A DNA stretch of 64,000 bases from Curtobacterium sp. MCLR17_007 (GTDB taxonomy: Bacteria > Actinomycetota > Actinomycetes > Actinomycetales > Microbacteriaceae), in NCBI RefSeq assembly GCF_003234655.2, contig NZ_CP126271.1, positions 496,001 through 560,000 on the forward strand. Reading direction: 5' to 3'. A program made the translations under genes and the position numbers. Below, piece by piece: positions 40,966-53,744 of this stretch (position 1 is its first letter; each line of letters opens with the position of its first letter). The notes under the pieces are model-generated. The model ran no database searches. It saw nothing but the letters and a program-made list of their open reading frames with translations, and had not been told where the DNA came from.

Positions 40966-41763
40966 ATGACGACGCTGCTGATCACGGGGGCATCCGGGCG
41001 GATCGGGACGAGCCTCCGGTCCCGACTGCTGCAGTCCGGCCACGAGCTGACGTTGTTCGACGAACGCGCACCGTCGACGCCCCCGGCCGACGGCGAACGC
41101 GTCGTGCTCGGGTCGGTGGCGGACCAGGCCGCGCTGGACGACGCGCTCGCCGGGGTTGACACGGTCGTGCACCTGGCGGGCATCCCGGCGGAGACGGACT
41201 GGGAATCGCTCGTTGCGGCGAACCTCACGGGCACGAAGAACGTACTCGAGGGAGCAGCGGCACGCGGCGTCCGTCGCGTGCTGCTGGCGAGCTCCATCCA
41301 CGCGGTCGGCCGTGTGCCCGAGGACGTGCCGCCGGGGAGCGTGCCGGGTGACCGACTTCCCCGGCCGGACTCGTACTACGGCGTGACCAAGGCCGGCATG
41401 GAACTGCTGGGGAGCCTGTTCGCCGACCGGTACGACATCTCCGTCGTCTCGGCGCGGATCGGCGCCTTCGGTGAGCGGCCCTCGTCACGCCGTGCCCTGC
41501 TGATGTGGACCTCGGCGGACGACCTCGCACGGCTGGTGCTCGCGACGGTCGCCCTGCGCGAGCCGGGCCACCACGTGGTGTGGGCACTCTCCGCCAACGC
41601 GGGGACCCCGGCCGACCTGAGGGCGGGCGCGGCGATCGGCTTCCGTCCGGTCGATGACGCAGGTGCTGTCCTCACCGCGGACGATCTCGCTGCCTTCCCG
41701 CCCGAGGACGAGCGCTGGCTGGGCGGTTCGTTCGCCGTCGACCCCCTCGGCCGCAAGGCCTGA
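40966..41763 (+). CDS. NAD-dependent epimerase/dehydratase (uronate dehydrogenase-like)
   Basis: A 265-residue short-chain dehydrogenase of the extended type. TLLITGASGRIGTSLRSRLL is the NAD-binding glycine motif, VVHLAGIPAE and LLASSIHAVG precede the catalytic YYGVTKAGMELL (YxxxK). Length and sequence fit uronate dehydrogenase or related sugar-modifying enzymes. TAGGGT, which includes the DUF559 stop codon, lies 7 bp upstream of the ATG, so this gene probably has its own leaderless promoter. Confidence 0.87.
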   Translation: MTTLLITGASGRIGTSLRSRLLQSGHELTLFDERAPSTPPADGERVVLGSVADQAALDDALAGVDTVVHLAGIPAETDWESLVAANLTGTKNVLEGAAARGVRRVLLASSIHAVGRVPEDVPPGSVPGDRLPRPDSYYGVTKAGMELLGSLFADRYDISVVSARIGAFGERPSSRRALLMWTSADDLARLVLATVALREPGHHVVWALSANAGTPADLRAGAAIGFRPVDDAGAVLTADDLAAFPPEDERWLGGSFAVDPLGRKA

Positions 41764-41822
41764 CGCCCGCCCGCGCCCCGCCCGCGCCCCGCCCGCGCCC
41801 GCGCCCCGCCCACGTCCGTCCA

Positions 41823-41873
41823 GGGAGCAGAGAACGTCGGGAAGCGTGCGGCTACCCGACGTTTTCTGCTCCC
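41823..41873. repeat. GAGCAGAAAACGTCGGG palindrome, copy 2
   Basis: GGGAGCAGAGAACGTCGGG (41823-41841) pairs with CCCGACGTTTTCTGCTCCC (41855-41873) with one mismatch and a 13-bp loop. It lies in the convergent gap between the epimerase and YhgE genes, after a run of CGCCCCGCC repeats (41766-41815). Confidence 0.85.
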
Positions 41874-41908
41874 TCGACGAGACGATCGGGAGGGGAAGGG
41901 GGCGCGCG

Positions 41909-43978
41909 CTACCCGATCAGGCTGGGGCGCAGGTCGCGCAGGGTGCGGGCGCGGCCCTGGCGGGCAGCCACCACGTACGACACCAGCAGCGCGCCGAGCA
42001 TCCAGCACGCGAGCACGCCGGCGTCGGACCACGCGGCACCCATCGACCCGCCGTACATCGTCTGGCGCAGGGCATCGACGGAGTACGTCATCGGCAGGGC
42101 GAAGTGCAGCGCTGCCAAGGGCCCGGGCAGTGTCTGCCAGGGGAAGGTGCCGCCGGCCGTGACGAGCTGCACGAGCATGAGCACCAGGCCGAGGAACTGC
42201 CCGACGGACCCGAGCAGGACGTTGAGCGCCATCAGGACCGCTGCGAACGTCGCCGAGGCCAGCACCATCACGCCGATCGTCGCGACGGGCAGCTGCACAC
42301 CCAGGTCGAGGGCGAACCGCACGATGAAGAACAGCGCCACCATCTGCACGACGCCGAGCACCACGGGGGTGAGCCACCCGCCCAGGACGATCCGCAGCGG
42401 CTTGCGCACCGCCGTGATCGCCCGCTTCGAGATCGGCTTCAGGATGAGGAACAGCGCGTACATGCCGATCCAGGCCGCCAGCGAGATGAAGAACGGAGCC
42501 AGGCCGGCGCCGTAGTTGTCGGCCGCCGCGACGTTGTCGTCCCCGACCTTGACCGGGTCGGAGATCACCGACGCCTGGTCGTTCCGCTGCGACGCCGTCG
42601 ACGCCGGGATCTTCGTGCGGCCCTGGTCGAGCTGGTCGGCCAGCTCGGAGGATCCGTCCTTGAGCGTGTGCAGCCCGGACGCCAGCGAGTCAGCCCCCGA
42701 GGACGCCGACGCGGCTCCGGACGACAGCTGCGACGCGCCGTCGGACAGCTTCGGCGCCGCAGCGGCCAGCGCCGAGGTGCCGGAGGCGACCTGTGCGACG
42801 CCGTTCGACAGCGTGGACGCCCCGGATGCCGCGGATGCGATCCCGGAGCGCAGCGTCGGCGCGGCGGCGGCGAGCTGGGACGCCCCGGCGGACACCTGCT
42901 GCGACCCGGCGTTCAGCTGGTCGACCTTCGCCCGGGTGTCGTCGAGCGTGGCCTTCGCGTTCTCGCCGGCGGTGTTCGCCGTGGTGACCGCGTCGGTGAT
43001 GGCCGTCTTCTGGGCATCCGTCAGGGTGACGCCCGCGGGCAGGTTCGCCGTGAGCTGCTGGATCAGTGCCGTGGCGTCGATCGGCTGGAGGCCCGCGGCG
43101 GTGTCCGCCGCTTGGTCCACCCTGGTCGCGAGCTCCTGGTTGCCGGCGGCGACCTTCGCCGCACCGTCCGCCAGCTGCGCGGTCTGCGCCGGCAGCGCCG
43201 ACGTCTGGTCGGCCGCGGACTGCAGCCCGCTCGACAACGTGGACGCCCCGGAAGCGACCTGCTGCGCCCCGCTGTTCAGCTTCGTGGTCTGCGCCGGCAG
43301 CGATGCCGTGCCCGATGCCAGCGACGCCGCACCCGAGGCGAGCTCGGCGTTGCCGGACGCCAGCTGGTCCGCACCGTCCGAGGCCGTCGCCGCACCGGAC
43401 GCGAGCTGCCCCGCGCCGTCGACCGCGTCGCCCAGGCTGTCCCGCACGTCGGCGAGCCCGACCAGCAGGGTCTTGGCGGCCTGCTTGCCGACCTGCTCGG
43501 CGACCGCGGTGCGCATCGTCTTGCCCGCCTGTTCCGCGATGGTCGACGCCAGGTAGGAGTTCGTGTCCGCCGTCGTCATCACGAGTTCGGCGCGCTGGGG
43601 GTCGTCGGACTGCGCCGAGACCAGCGACGAGGAGAAGTCGTGCGGGATCGTCACGACGAAGTCGTAGGTCCCGTTCCGCACGCCGGAGCGCGCGTCGGCC
43701 GCGGTGGTCTCCTTCCACGCGAAGTCGGCGCCGTCGATCGCCCGGTCGGCGACGTCGGTGCCGTAGTCGACGCGCTTGCCGTCGAGCGTCGCGCCCGCGT
43801 CCTGGTTGACGATCGCCGCGGGCACCTTGTCGAGCGCCGCGTACGGGTCGCGGTTGGCCCACAGGTACGCGCCGCCGTACAGCAGCGGCACGACCATCAG
43901 GGCGATGAACGCCAGCCGGGCGAGCGGCGTGGCGGTGAGGCGCGCCAGTTCGGCGCGGACGAGCGAGATGGTGGTCAC
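41909..43978 (-). CDS. YhgE/Pip family membrane protein
   Basis: A 689-residue protein with an N-terminal transmembrane helix (LARLAFIALMVVPLLYGGAY), an extracytoplasmic region, a long coiled-coil/heptad region rich in ASGA repeats (about residues 190-470: DQLASGNAELASGAASLASG) and five to six C-terminal helices of ABC-2 permease type. This is the YhgE/Pip/ESX-like layout of proteins linked to phage infection, secretion or ABC-2 export. GTG start overlaps the upstream gene by 4 bp. It is the last gene of a TetR / ABC-ATPase-like / YhgE operon. Confidence 0.9.
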   Translation of the reverse strand: MTTISLVRAELARLTATPLARLAFIALMVVPLLYGGAYLWANRDPYAALDKVPAAIVNQDAGATLDGKRVDYGTDVADRAIDGADFAWKETTAADARSGVRNGTYDFVVTIPHDFSSSLVSAQSDDPQRAELVMTTADTNSYLASTIAEQAGKTMRTAVAEQVGKQAAKTLLVGLADVRDSLGDAVDGAGQLASGAATASDGADQLASGNAELASGAASLASGTASLPAQTTKLNSGAQQVASGASTLSSGLQSAADQTSALPAQTAQLADGAAKVAAGNQELATRVDQAADTAAGLQPIDATALIQQLTANLPAGVTLTDAQKTAITDAVTTANTAGENAKATLDDTRAKVDQLNAGSQQVSAGASQLAAAAPTLRSGIASAASGASTLSNGVAQVASGTSALAAAAPKLSDGASQLSSGAASASSGADSLASGLHTLKDGSSELADQLDQGRTKIPASTASQRNDQASVISDPVKVGDDNVAAADNYGAGLAPFFISLAAWIGMYALFLILKPISKRAITAVRKPLRIVLGGWLTPVVLGVVQMVALFFIVRFALDLGVQLPVATIGVMVLASATFAAVLMALNVLLGSVGQFLGLVLMLVQLVTAGGTFPWQTLPGPLAALHFALPMTYSVDALRQTMYGGSMGAAWSDAGVLACWMLGALLVSYVVAARQGRARTLRDLRPSLIG

Positions 43979-44703
43979 GAGCGGTTCTCCACGGGAGCGG
44001 TCTGGAGGCGCGGTGCGTCTCCGTCGGGAAGGGTCGCGTCGTCGGGACCGGTGGGTTCGGGGGTGCCCGGTTCGGGCAGGTCGTCGTGCGGGGCCGGGAT
44101 GGTCGCCAGCAGGCGCTCAGCGGTCTCGGCAGCGGCCTTCGACGTGACCAGCAGCACGGTGACCCCGCGGGCGACGACGTCGCGCACGACGGCGAACCAG
44201 CTCTCGACCGCTCCGCCGTGGCGCTCGGGCGAGGTGATCACGAGGGTGGTGACGCCGTCGCGCAGCAGGGCGAGCTCGACGAGCAGCCGCACGCGGACGG
44301 CCGTCGGCACGCGCTGCACGGCGGTGTCGGCGTACTCGCGCATGCCGAGCCCGTCGAGCACGGTGTCGACGTGCTCGCGGGAGGGACGTCGCCCGGCGAA
44401 GGCGAGTTCCTCGCGCACGATCCGGCGGAGTGTCATCACGGGGAAGGGCTCGGCGACACCGGGCGTGTCCACGAGGGCGACCGCACCGCGTACGGCCGCG
44501 GCGTCCTGGTGTCCGTCGACCAGCACCCGGCCGTGCTCGGGCTGCATCCGCCCACCGGCGACGAGGGACGCCAGCACGGGTGCCTGTTCGGTCTCGACGG
44601 CGACGATGCCCGGGCGGTGGGGCCCGGCGACGGCGGACACGCGGGGGAGCGCGGCGCCCGGCTCGTCGCCGATGCCGGCGTCCTGCAGTTCGAGGGTGGT
44701 CAC
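43975..44703 (-). CDS. Degenerate ABC-ATPase-like protein lacking Walker motifs
   Basis: A 242-residue protein that keeps the outline of an ABC ATPase (beta strand then GRMQPEHGRVLVDGHQDAAA; FPVMTLRRIVREELAFAGRR; LDGLGMREYADTAVQRVPTA; VTVLLVTSKAAAETAERLL) but has lost its catalytic motifs. Where Walker A should be there is AVETEQAPVLASLVAG; the signature is VPTAVRVRL instead of LSGGQ; Walker B is TTLVITSPER with no Asp-Glu. It should not hydrolyse ATP in the normal way. It overlaps TetR upstream and YhgE downstream by 4 bp each, so it is conserved in a working operon and not a decaying pseudogene. Confidence 0.75.
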   Translation of the reverse strand: MTTLELQDAGIGDEPGAALPRVSAVAGPHRPGIVAVETEQAPVLASLVAGGRMQPEHGRVLVDGHQDAAAVRGAVALVDTPGVAEPFPVMTLRRIVREELAFAGRRPSREHVDTVLDGLGMREYADTAVQRVPTAVRVRLLVELALLRDGVTTLVITSPERHGGAVESWFAVVRDVVARGVTVLLVTSKAAAETAERLLATIPAPHDDLPEPGTPEPTGPDDATLPDGDAPRLQTAPVENRS

Positions 44704-45344
44704 GCGAGCTCCTGGGTGGTGGGGTCGACGGGTTGGCTGAGCAGTGCGGTCCGCCAGTCGATGCCGGCGATCCCCAGGGCCGAGACGACGACCATGCGCC
44801 GACCGTCCTGGTCCGAGGTGCCCGAACGGGTCGCCTCGTCGAGCACGGCGATGCACGCGCCCTCGACCAGTCGACCGAGCGTGGCGGCGTCGACGTCCGA
44901 GCGCATCGACCCGTCGGCGATCCCGAGGGCGCAGGCCTCTCGCACCTGGGCCCGCAGCGGCGCGAACACCTCGGCCACGGACTCGCCGAACGGGCTGCGC
45001 ACCGCGATGCGGGCCATCGAGCGGACGTGCGAGACCTCGGACCACAGCGTGACCGCGATGGCCGCGATGCGCGCTGCGGGCGGGAGGTCGCCGAGGTCGG
45101 ACGAGGTCGGCATGGCCGATGCGACCCGGGCTGCGCCGGCGGTGACGACGGCGCGGACCAGGTCGTCGCGCGAGGGGAAGTGTCCGTAGACCGCACGGCG
45201 GGACAGCCCGGCGGCGGTCGCGATCGTCTCGAGCGACGCGTCCGGATCCCGCTGCAGCACGGTCTTCGCGGCGTCGATGAGCGCCGCGCGGTTCTCGGTC
45301 GCGTCGCGCCGCGGGGCACGGGTGGAGGGCTCGGAGGTGGTCAC
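44700..45344 (-). CDS. TetR-family regulator of the YhgE operon
   Basis: A 214-residue TetR-family repressor. DNA-binding domain: RAALIDAAKTVLQRDPDASL, TIATAAGLSRRAVYGHFPSR. The GTG at 45344 is supported by a strong promoter on the minus strand: TTGCAC, 17-bp spacer, TACGAT, then 6 bp to the start, so the longer upstream frame is rejected. A 16-bp palindrome inside that promoter is the likely site of autoregulation. Effector unknown; relatives guard efflux or envelope genes. Confidence 0.88.
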   Translation of the reverse strand: MTTSEPSTRAPRRDATENRAALIDAAKTVLQRDPDASLETIATAAGLSRRAVYGHFPSRDDLVRAVVTAGAARVASAMPTSSDLGDLPPAARIAAIAVTLWSEVSHVRSMARIAVRSPFGESVAEVFAPLRAQVREACALGIADGSMRSDVDAATLGRLVEGACIAVLDEATRSGTSDQDGRRMVVVSALGIAGIDWRTALLSQPVDPTTQELA

Positions 45345-45350
45345 GTGCCC

Positions 45351-45379
45351 ATCGTAATAACCTGCACACGCATGTGCAA
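45351..45379 (-). promoter_or_regulatory. Promoter with embedded operator of the TetR-YhgE operon
   Basis: On the minus strand TTGCAC (45379-45374) and TACGAT (45356-45351) are 17 bp apart and the GTG follows after 6 bp. TGCACACGCATGTGCA (45363-45378) is an inverted repeat with 6-bp arms covering the -35 and most of the spacer, an ideal place for repression. Confidence 0.65.
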
Positions 45380-45496
45380 GATCGTCGGGCGACCGTACCC
45401 CGAACGAGGGCCAGTCCCCCGAAGTGCCGACTCCCCTCCCTGTGTGACAGCACATAGCTTCAGGGCAATTCCCCAGCAACACGGACGGAGCTCCAA

Positions 45497-49114
<3,618 letters not shown>

Positions 49115-49133
49115 TGATCGGCCTGCCCCGGCC

Positions 49134-49192
49134 TTGAGGGAGCAGAAAACGTCGGGTCCCACTTCGGGACTCGACGTTTTCTGCTCCCTCGA
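49134..49192. repeat. GAGCAGAAAACGTCGGG palindrome, copy 3 / terminator
   Basis: The left arm GAGGGAGCAGAAAACGTCG continues with GGTCCC and faces GGGAC plus CGACGTTTTCTGCTCCCTC, a stem of about 27 bp with a 4-5-base loop. It follows the subtilase stop by 20 bp and probably also terminates that gene. Confidence 0.85.
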
Positions 49193-49251
49193 CGGGGGAG
49201 GGGTGGAGTGGGAGCGAGTGCAGGATTCAGTGCGGGGAGCGGACAGGTAGT

Positions 49252-49280
49252 TAGACAAATTAGTGATCCAGTGCCACGGT
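49252..49280 (+). promoter_or_regulatory. Leaderless promoter of the 56-aa protein
   Basis: TAGACA (49252-49257), a 17-bp spacer and CACGGT (49275-49280) are followed 6 bp later by the ATG at 49287, the spacing seen for other leaderless genes in the window. Confidence 0.5.
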
Positions 49281-49286
49281 TGTGCC

Positions 49287-49457
49287 ATGCACACGCAGAA
49301 CACCCTCTCCCAGCTCCGTTCGAACCCGATGGAGTGGCGTCGACGGGGACTGACCCCGCCGGACGTGATCCAGGCCATGATCGAGCAGCGCCTGGCAGAG
49401 CCGGGCCACAGCCAGCCGGTCGGCGACCCGAGCTACGCGGACTTCTTCCGCGGCTGA
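49287..49457 (+). CDS. Small hypothetical protein, 56 aa
   Basis: I do not recognise it. MHTQNTLSQLRSNPMEWRRR begins a short, charged, soluble protein containing GLTPPDVIQAMIEQRLAEPG and ending YADFFRG. It is considered real because of the well-spaced promoter-like sequence just upstream, its position between two terminator-like hairpins (49134-49192 and 49476-49523), and a plausible amphipathic helix. No ribosome-binding site is present. Confidence 0.6.
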   Translation: MHTQNTLSQLRSNPMEWRRRGLTPPDVIQAMIEQRLAEPGHSQPVGDPSYADFFRG

Positions 49458-49475
49458 TCGCGGACGTCACCATGT

Positions 49476-49523
49476 GACGAACGGGAGGCACGGTGCCAGC
49501 TGGCACCGTGCCTCCCGTTCGTC
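49476..49523. terminator. 48-bp perfect hairpin (family member with A/T stem change)
   Basis: It is centred between 49499 and 49500; the left arm contains GGAGGCACGGTGCC and the right arm GGCACCGTGCCTCC. The base after GGAGGC is A here, C at 6217 and G at 54322, each with its complementary partner. It lies between the convergent 56-aa and L,D-transpeptidase genes. Confidence 0.75.
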
Positions 49524-49553
49524 GTCTGGCCAGCGAAGGCGGTGACCGGCGCG

Positions 49554-50432
49554 CTACGCGACGATCTGCACGACCGTCCCGACGGGCAGCGCGTTCACCG
49601 CGTCGACGGCGTCGCCGTCGAGTCGGACGCACCCGTGTGAGACCGCCCCGCGGGCGACGGACTCGTAGTGCACGCCGATCAGGCCGCCGTCGTTCCCCCC
49701 GTACGGTTCGTCCGCTGCGGACGAGTGCAGCGTCGTCAGCTGGATGGGGTGCACGGTCTGGTTCTGCGCCGGGTCGAGGTACCGGGCCTGGATGTACCCG
49801 ATGACGCCCGTCGGGGTCGGGGTGCCGCCGGCGCCGACGCCGGCCGGGAACTCCTGCACGGTCTTGCCGTCCGATCCCACGATCGAGACGGTCTGCTTGC
49901 CGACCGAGATCACCACGTGGTCCTTGAGTGCGGTCTGCTTCGTCAGCAGGTCTCGACGGATCCAGGCGGCGCTCTGTGCGGCGGCGCCGTCCTTGACCGC
50001 GGAGGGGAGTGCCTGGCGTGCCGGGGTCATCACCATCGCCCAGGGGCCGGAGACCTTGACCGGGACGACGACCGTCGGGTCGCCGAGGAAGTTCTTCGCG
50101 GCGAGCCGGGCGACCGGCTTGCTGTGGTCGTCGCCGTACAGCGGCGCGTCCGCGCTGATCGTGTACGTCTCGTCGGCGGCCTTCGGGATCGTCGACTCGT
50201 AGTAGGGCAGCAAGCCCCCGATGACGGCGTTGTACTGCGCCTCCGGCAGGATCGCGATCTGTGCAGCGCTCGGCGCCGAGTAGGCGTCCGGCGTCGCGCT
50301 GGCGCTCCGGGTGGTCGTCGGCTTCGTGCTCGTCGTGGTGTCCTGCGCCGTGCAGGCGGTCAGCCCGAGCGTCAGGAGGAGCGCAGCGGCGAGCGTGGTG
50401 CTTGCCGCGCGGATGGTGCGGGTGCGGGTCAT
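49554..50432 (-). CDS. L,D-transpeptidase lipoprotein
   Basis: A 292-residue YkuD-domain protein. Signal peptide with lipobox LTACTA near residue 27, a Thr/Ser-rich linker, a domain of about 100 residues (YTISADAPLYGDDHSKPVAR) and the C-terminal catalytic domain beginning HVVISVGKQTVSIVGSDGKT, with the active-site motif GAVSHGCVRLDGDAVDAV (catalytic Cys). It would form 3-3 crosslinks in peptidoglycan or attach proteins to it. ATG at 50432 is preceded by GGAGG. Confidence 0.9.
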   Translation of the reverse strand: MTRTRTIRAASTTLAAALLLTLGLTACTAQDTTTSTKPTTTRSASATPDAYSAPSAAQIAILPEAQYNAVIGGLLPYYESTIPKAADETYTISADAPLYGDDHSKPVARLAAKNFLGDPTVVVPVKVSGPWAMVMTPARQALPSAVKDGAAAQSAAWIRRDLLTKQTALKDHVVISVGKQTVSIVGSDGKTVQEFPAGVGAGGTPTPTGVIGYIQARYLDPAQNQTVHPIQLTTLHSSAADEPYGGNDGGLIGVHYESVARGAVSHGCVRLDGDAVDAVNALPVGTVVQIVA

Positions 50433-50459
50433 GCGGTGGTTCCTCCGGTGGGACGCCGA

Positions 50460-50488
50460 CGGGGGCACGACCGATGGTCGTGCCCCCG
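50460..50488 (-). terminator. Terminator hairpin of the Ig-repeat gene
   Basis: GGGGGCACGACC (50461-50472) pairs perfectly with GGTCGTGCCCCC (50476-50487) around a 3-base loop. It lies 21 bp past the minus-strand stop at 50510. Confidence 0.8.
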
Positions 50489-50509
50489 CCTGCGGATCTG
50501 GTGTGACGA

Positions 50510-52105
50510 CTAGCCAGCGACGACCGGGAGGGTGCCGGTCGGGCGGGTGCCCGTCCCCGGCGTGGTGCCGGTGCCGGTGCCGGTGCCGGTGCCCGCACCG
50601 GGCGTGGTGCCGGTCGCGACGGCCGGCAGGGTGATCGAGAAGTCGATCGTGTCGACGACGTTGAGGTCGGTGTCGACCTCACCGACCGTCAGGTCCTGCT
50701 TGGTCGACGCCGAGTCGGAGAAGGTGCCCGTGGTGGTCCACGTGCCGTCCTCGCCCACGAGCACGGCGGGTGCGACGACGTCACCGTCGGCGTTCACCAC
50801 GGCGATCGCGTCACCGGGGGTGCCCTTGCCCGAGAAGGTCACCGTGCGGGAGTCGACCGTCGAGCCGTCCTTCGGGGTGATCAGGGTGAGGGGCGTCGTG
50901 GACGGTGCGGTGTCCGCTGCCGGCAGGTTGATCGTGAAGTCCACGGTCCCCTGTCCCTGGCCGCCACCGACCTGGTTGACGGACAGGTTCTGCACGACCG
51001 GAGCCGAGTCGCTGAACGTGCCCGTGGTGGTCCACGTGCCGTCCGCGGCGACGAGCACCTGCGGCGCGACGCGGTCACCCGCGGCGTTCAGCGTGTTGAC
51101 CAGGTCGCCCGGGGTGCCGGTACCGGTGAAGGTGACGGTGCGCGAGTCGACGGTGTCGCCGTTCTTCGGCGTGACGAGGGAGAACTGCGACGCCGGGGCG
51201 ACGGCGGGCAACGTGATGTTGACCGTGGTGTCGCCGGCGCCGCTGCCGCCGCGCACGTCGGTCACGCGGACAGCCTGGGCGCGCGCAGCCGAGTTCGGGA
51301 AGGTGACGGTGGCAGTCCAGGTCTGGTCTGCACCGACCACCACGACGCCGGTCAGACGGTCGCCGTTCGGGTCGAGGAGGTTGATCGTGTCGCCCTGCTG
51401 GCCGGTACCCGTGAAGGTGACGGTGCGGGAGGCGACGTCGTCGCCGTTCTTCGGGCTGGTGACCGAGAACGCAGCCTGGGTCGCCTCGGCGGCGGCGGTG
51501 AAGCTGCCCTGCGCCTGGGTCTGGAAGCCGTTGTTCTGCTCGAAGATGGTGTACGTCTTCGTGTCGGTGCCGGCGCTCTCGGGGATCTGGTAGGTCAGCG
51601 TCCAGGAGCCGTCGTTGCCGATGCGGACGCGGTTGACGCCGCCGTTCGGCGGGTCGACCTGGACGGTGAGACCCGGGGTGCCCGTGCCGGTCACGGTCAG
51701 CGTGCGACCGGAGACGGTGTGGGTGTTGATGGCGAACGCCGGGGTGACCTGGGGCGCGGCGGTGATCGTGGTCGTGCCGTCGGTGTTGAGGCCGTTCGGC
51801 AGCGTCTGGCGCACGGTGTACGTCTGCGCGGCGTCGTTGCCCGTCGGGATCGTGTAGGTGATCGTCCAGGTGCCGTCGGTGCTGATGGCGTGACGGGTGC
51901 TCGTCGAGGCGTCGAGCTGGATGTTCTCGCCGGGCGTGCCCGTGCCGTTGACCGTCAGCACGCGGCCGGAGACCGACTGGCTGGTCACGGACAGGTCGGC
52001 CGGGTTGGCCATTGCGGGGGTGGCGCCGAGGGCAACGCCGCCCACGACGATCGCGGCGCAGACCGGAAGGGCCATGGCCTTCTTGGTCCAGAAGGACTTG
52101 TTCAT
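50510..52105 (-). CDS. Secreted Ig-like repeat surface protein
   Basis: A 531-residue exported protein: signal peptide MNKSFWTKKAMALPVCAAIV ending near MANPADL, followed by five or six bacterial Ig-like repeats of about 80-90 residues, each with a core such as SRTVTFTGTGTPGDLVNTLN and DGTWTTTGTFSDSA. The last two repeats are nearly identical, pointing to recent duplication. It ends with a GTGTGTGTTPGTGTRPTGT linker and LPVVAG as the last residues. An adhesive or structural role is likely. A GGAGAGAG lies upstream of the ATG at a long spacing. Confidence 0.85.
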   Translation of the reverse strand: MNKSFWTKKAMALPVCAAIVVGGVALGATPAMANPADLSVTSQSVSGRVLTVNGTGTPGENIQLDASTSTRHAISTDGTWTITYTIPTGNDAAQTYTVRQTLPNGLNTDGTTTITAAPQVTPAFAINTHTVSGRTLTVTGTGTPGLTVQVDPPNGGVNRVRIGNDGSWTLTYQIPESAGTDTKTYTIFEQNNGFQTQAQGSFTAAAEATQAAFSVTSPKNGDDVASRTVTFTGTGQQGDTINLLDPNGDRLTGVVVVGADQTWTATVTFPNSAARAQAVRVTDVRGGSGAGDTTVNITLPAVAPASQFSLVTPKNGDTVDSRTVTFTGTGTPGDLVNTLNAAGDRVAPQVLVAADGTWTTTGTFSDSAPVVQNLSVNQVGGGQGQGTVDFTINLPAADTAPSTTPLTLITPKDGSTVDSRTVTFSGKGTPGDAIAVVNADGDVVAPAVLVGEDGTWTTTGTFSDSASTKQDLTVGEVDTDLNVVDTIDFSITLPAVATGTTPGAGTGTGTGTGTTPGTGTRPTGTLPVVAG

Positions 52106-52176
52106 CGATGAACTGCTCTCTCCGTGCAGCAGACGGCACGGCGATCGGGCACCGGGGCTCGGGTGAACACCGGTCG

Positions 52177-52196
52177 GTGCCGCACGCGTGCGGCAC
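52177..52196. promoter_or_regulatory. 20-bp perfect palindrome in the Ig-repeat gene leader
   Basis: GTGCCGCACGCGTGCGGCAC is self-complementary along its full length and lies 72 bp upstream of the minus-strand start. It may be an operator or an attenuator hairpin in the transcript. Confidence 0.45.
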
Positions 52197-52366
52197 TCGG
52201 AAGACGGGGCGGGAAACCCCGAGGCATCGTCAGTTGAACGCTGCCGCATGAACACTATGTCGAAACGATGGAGTCGTTCCACCCCGGAATGGAATGCCCC
52301 CCGTTCTGGGGTGCACGGGTGTCGCGGACTGTCCGCTTCCGACTGCCGGTGGCCAGCAGCGAGCGG

Positions 52367-52395
52367 GTGACGGGCAGGTGGCCGTTCGATAGACT
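52367..52395 (+). promoter_or_regulatory. Candidate purA promoter
   Basis: GTGACG (52367-52372) and TAGACT (52390-52395) are 17 bp apart; the mRNA leader would be about 53 nt and contains GAGGAG before the ATG at 52455. Confidence 0.5.
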
Positions 52396-52454
52396 CGGGT
52401 GGACCACCGGCCCAACGGTCGCGTGCGGTCCTCCGCCAACGTGAGGAGAACCAG

Positions 52455-53740
<1,286 letters not shown>

Positions 53741-53744
<4 letters not shown>

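Larger units (their letters stand above)
52106..52454. other. Divergent non-coding region between the Ig-repeat gene and purA
   Basis: This 349-bp gap has a 20-bp perfect palindrome at 52177-52196 (GTGCCGCACGCGTGCGGCAC) inside the presumed leader of the Ig-repeat gene, a CGGGGCGGGAAACCCCG-type hairpin at about 52205-52222, and the purA promoter at 52367-52395. No gene is seen. Confidence 0.6.

Noticed and set aside
42600..43450. Repetitive DNA inside the YhgE gene
   Set aside because: It encodes regular ASGA-type coiled-coil heptads and is part of an intact reading frame, not an inserted repeat.
43975..44703. The ABC-ATPase-like gene as a pseudogene
   Set aside because: It is full length, without stops or frameshifts, and overlaps both neighbours by 4 bp, which argues for a maintained gene.
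50560..50600. GTGCCG microsatellite as a possible phase-variation tract
   Set aside because: The unit is 6 bp, so length changes keep the frame; it only codes for a Gly/Thr linker.
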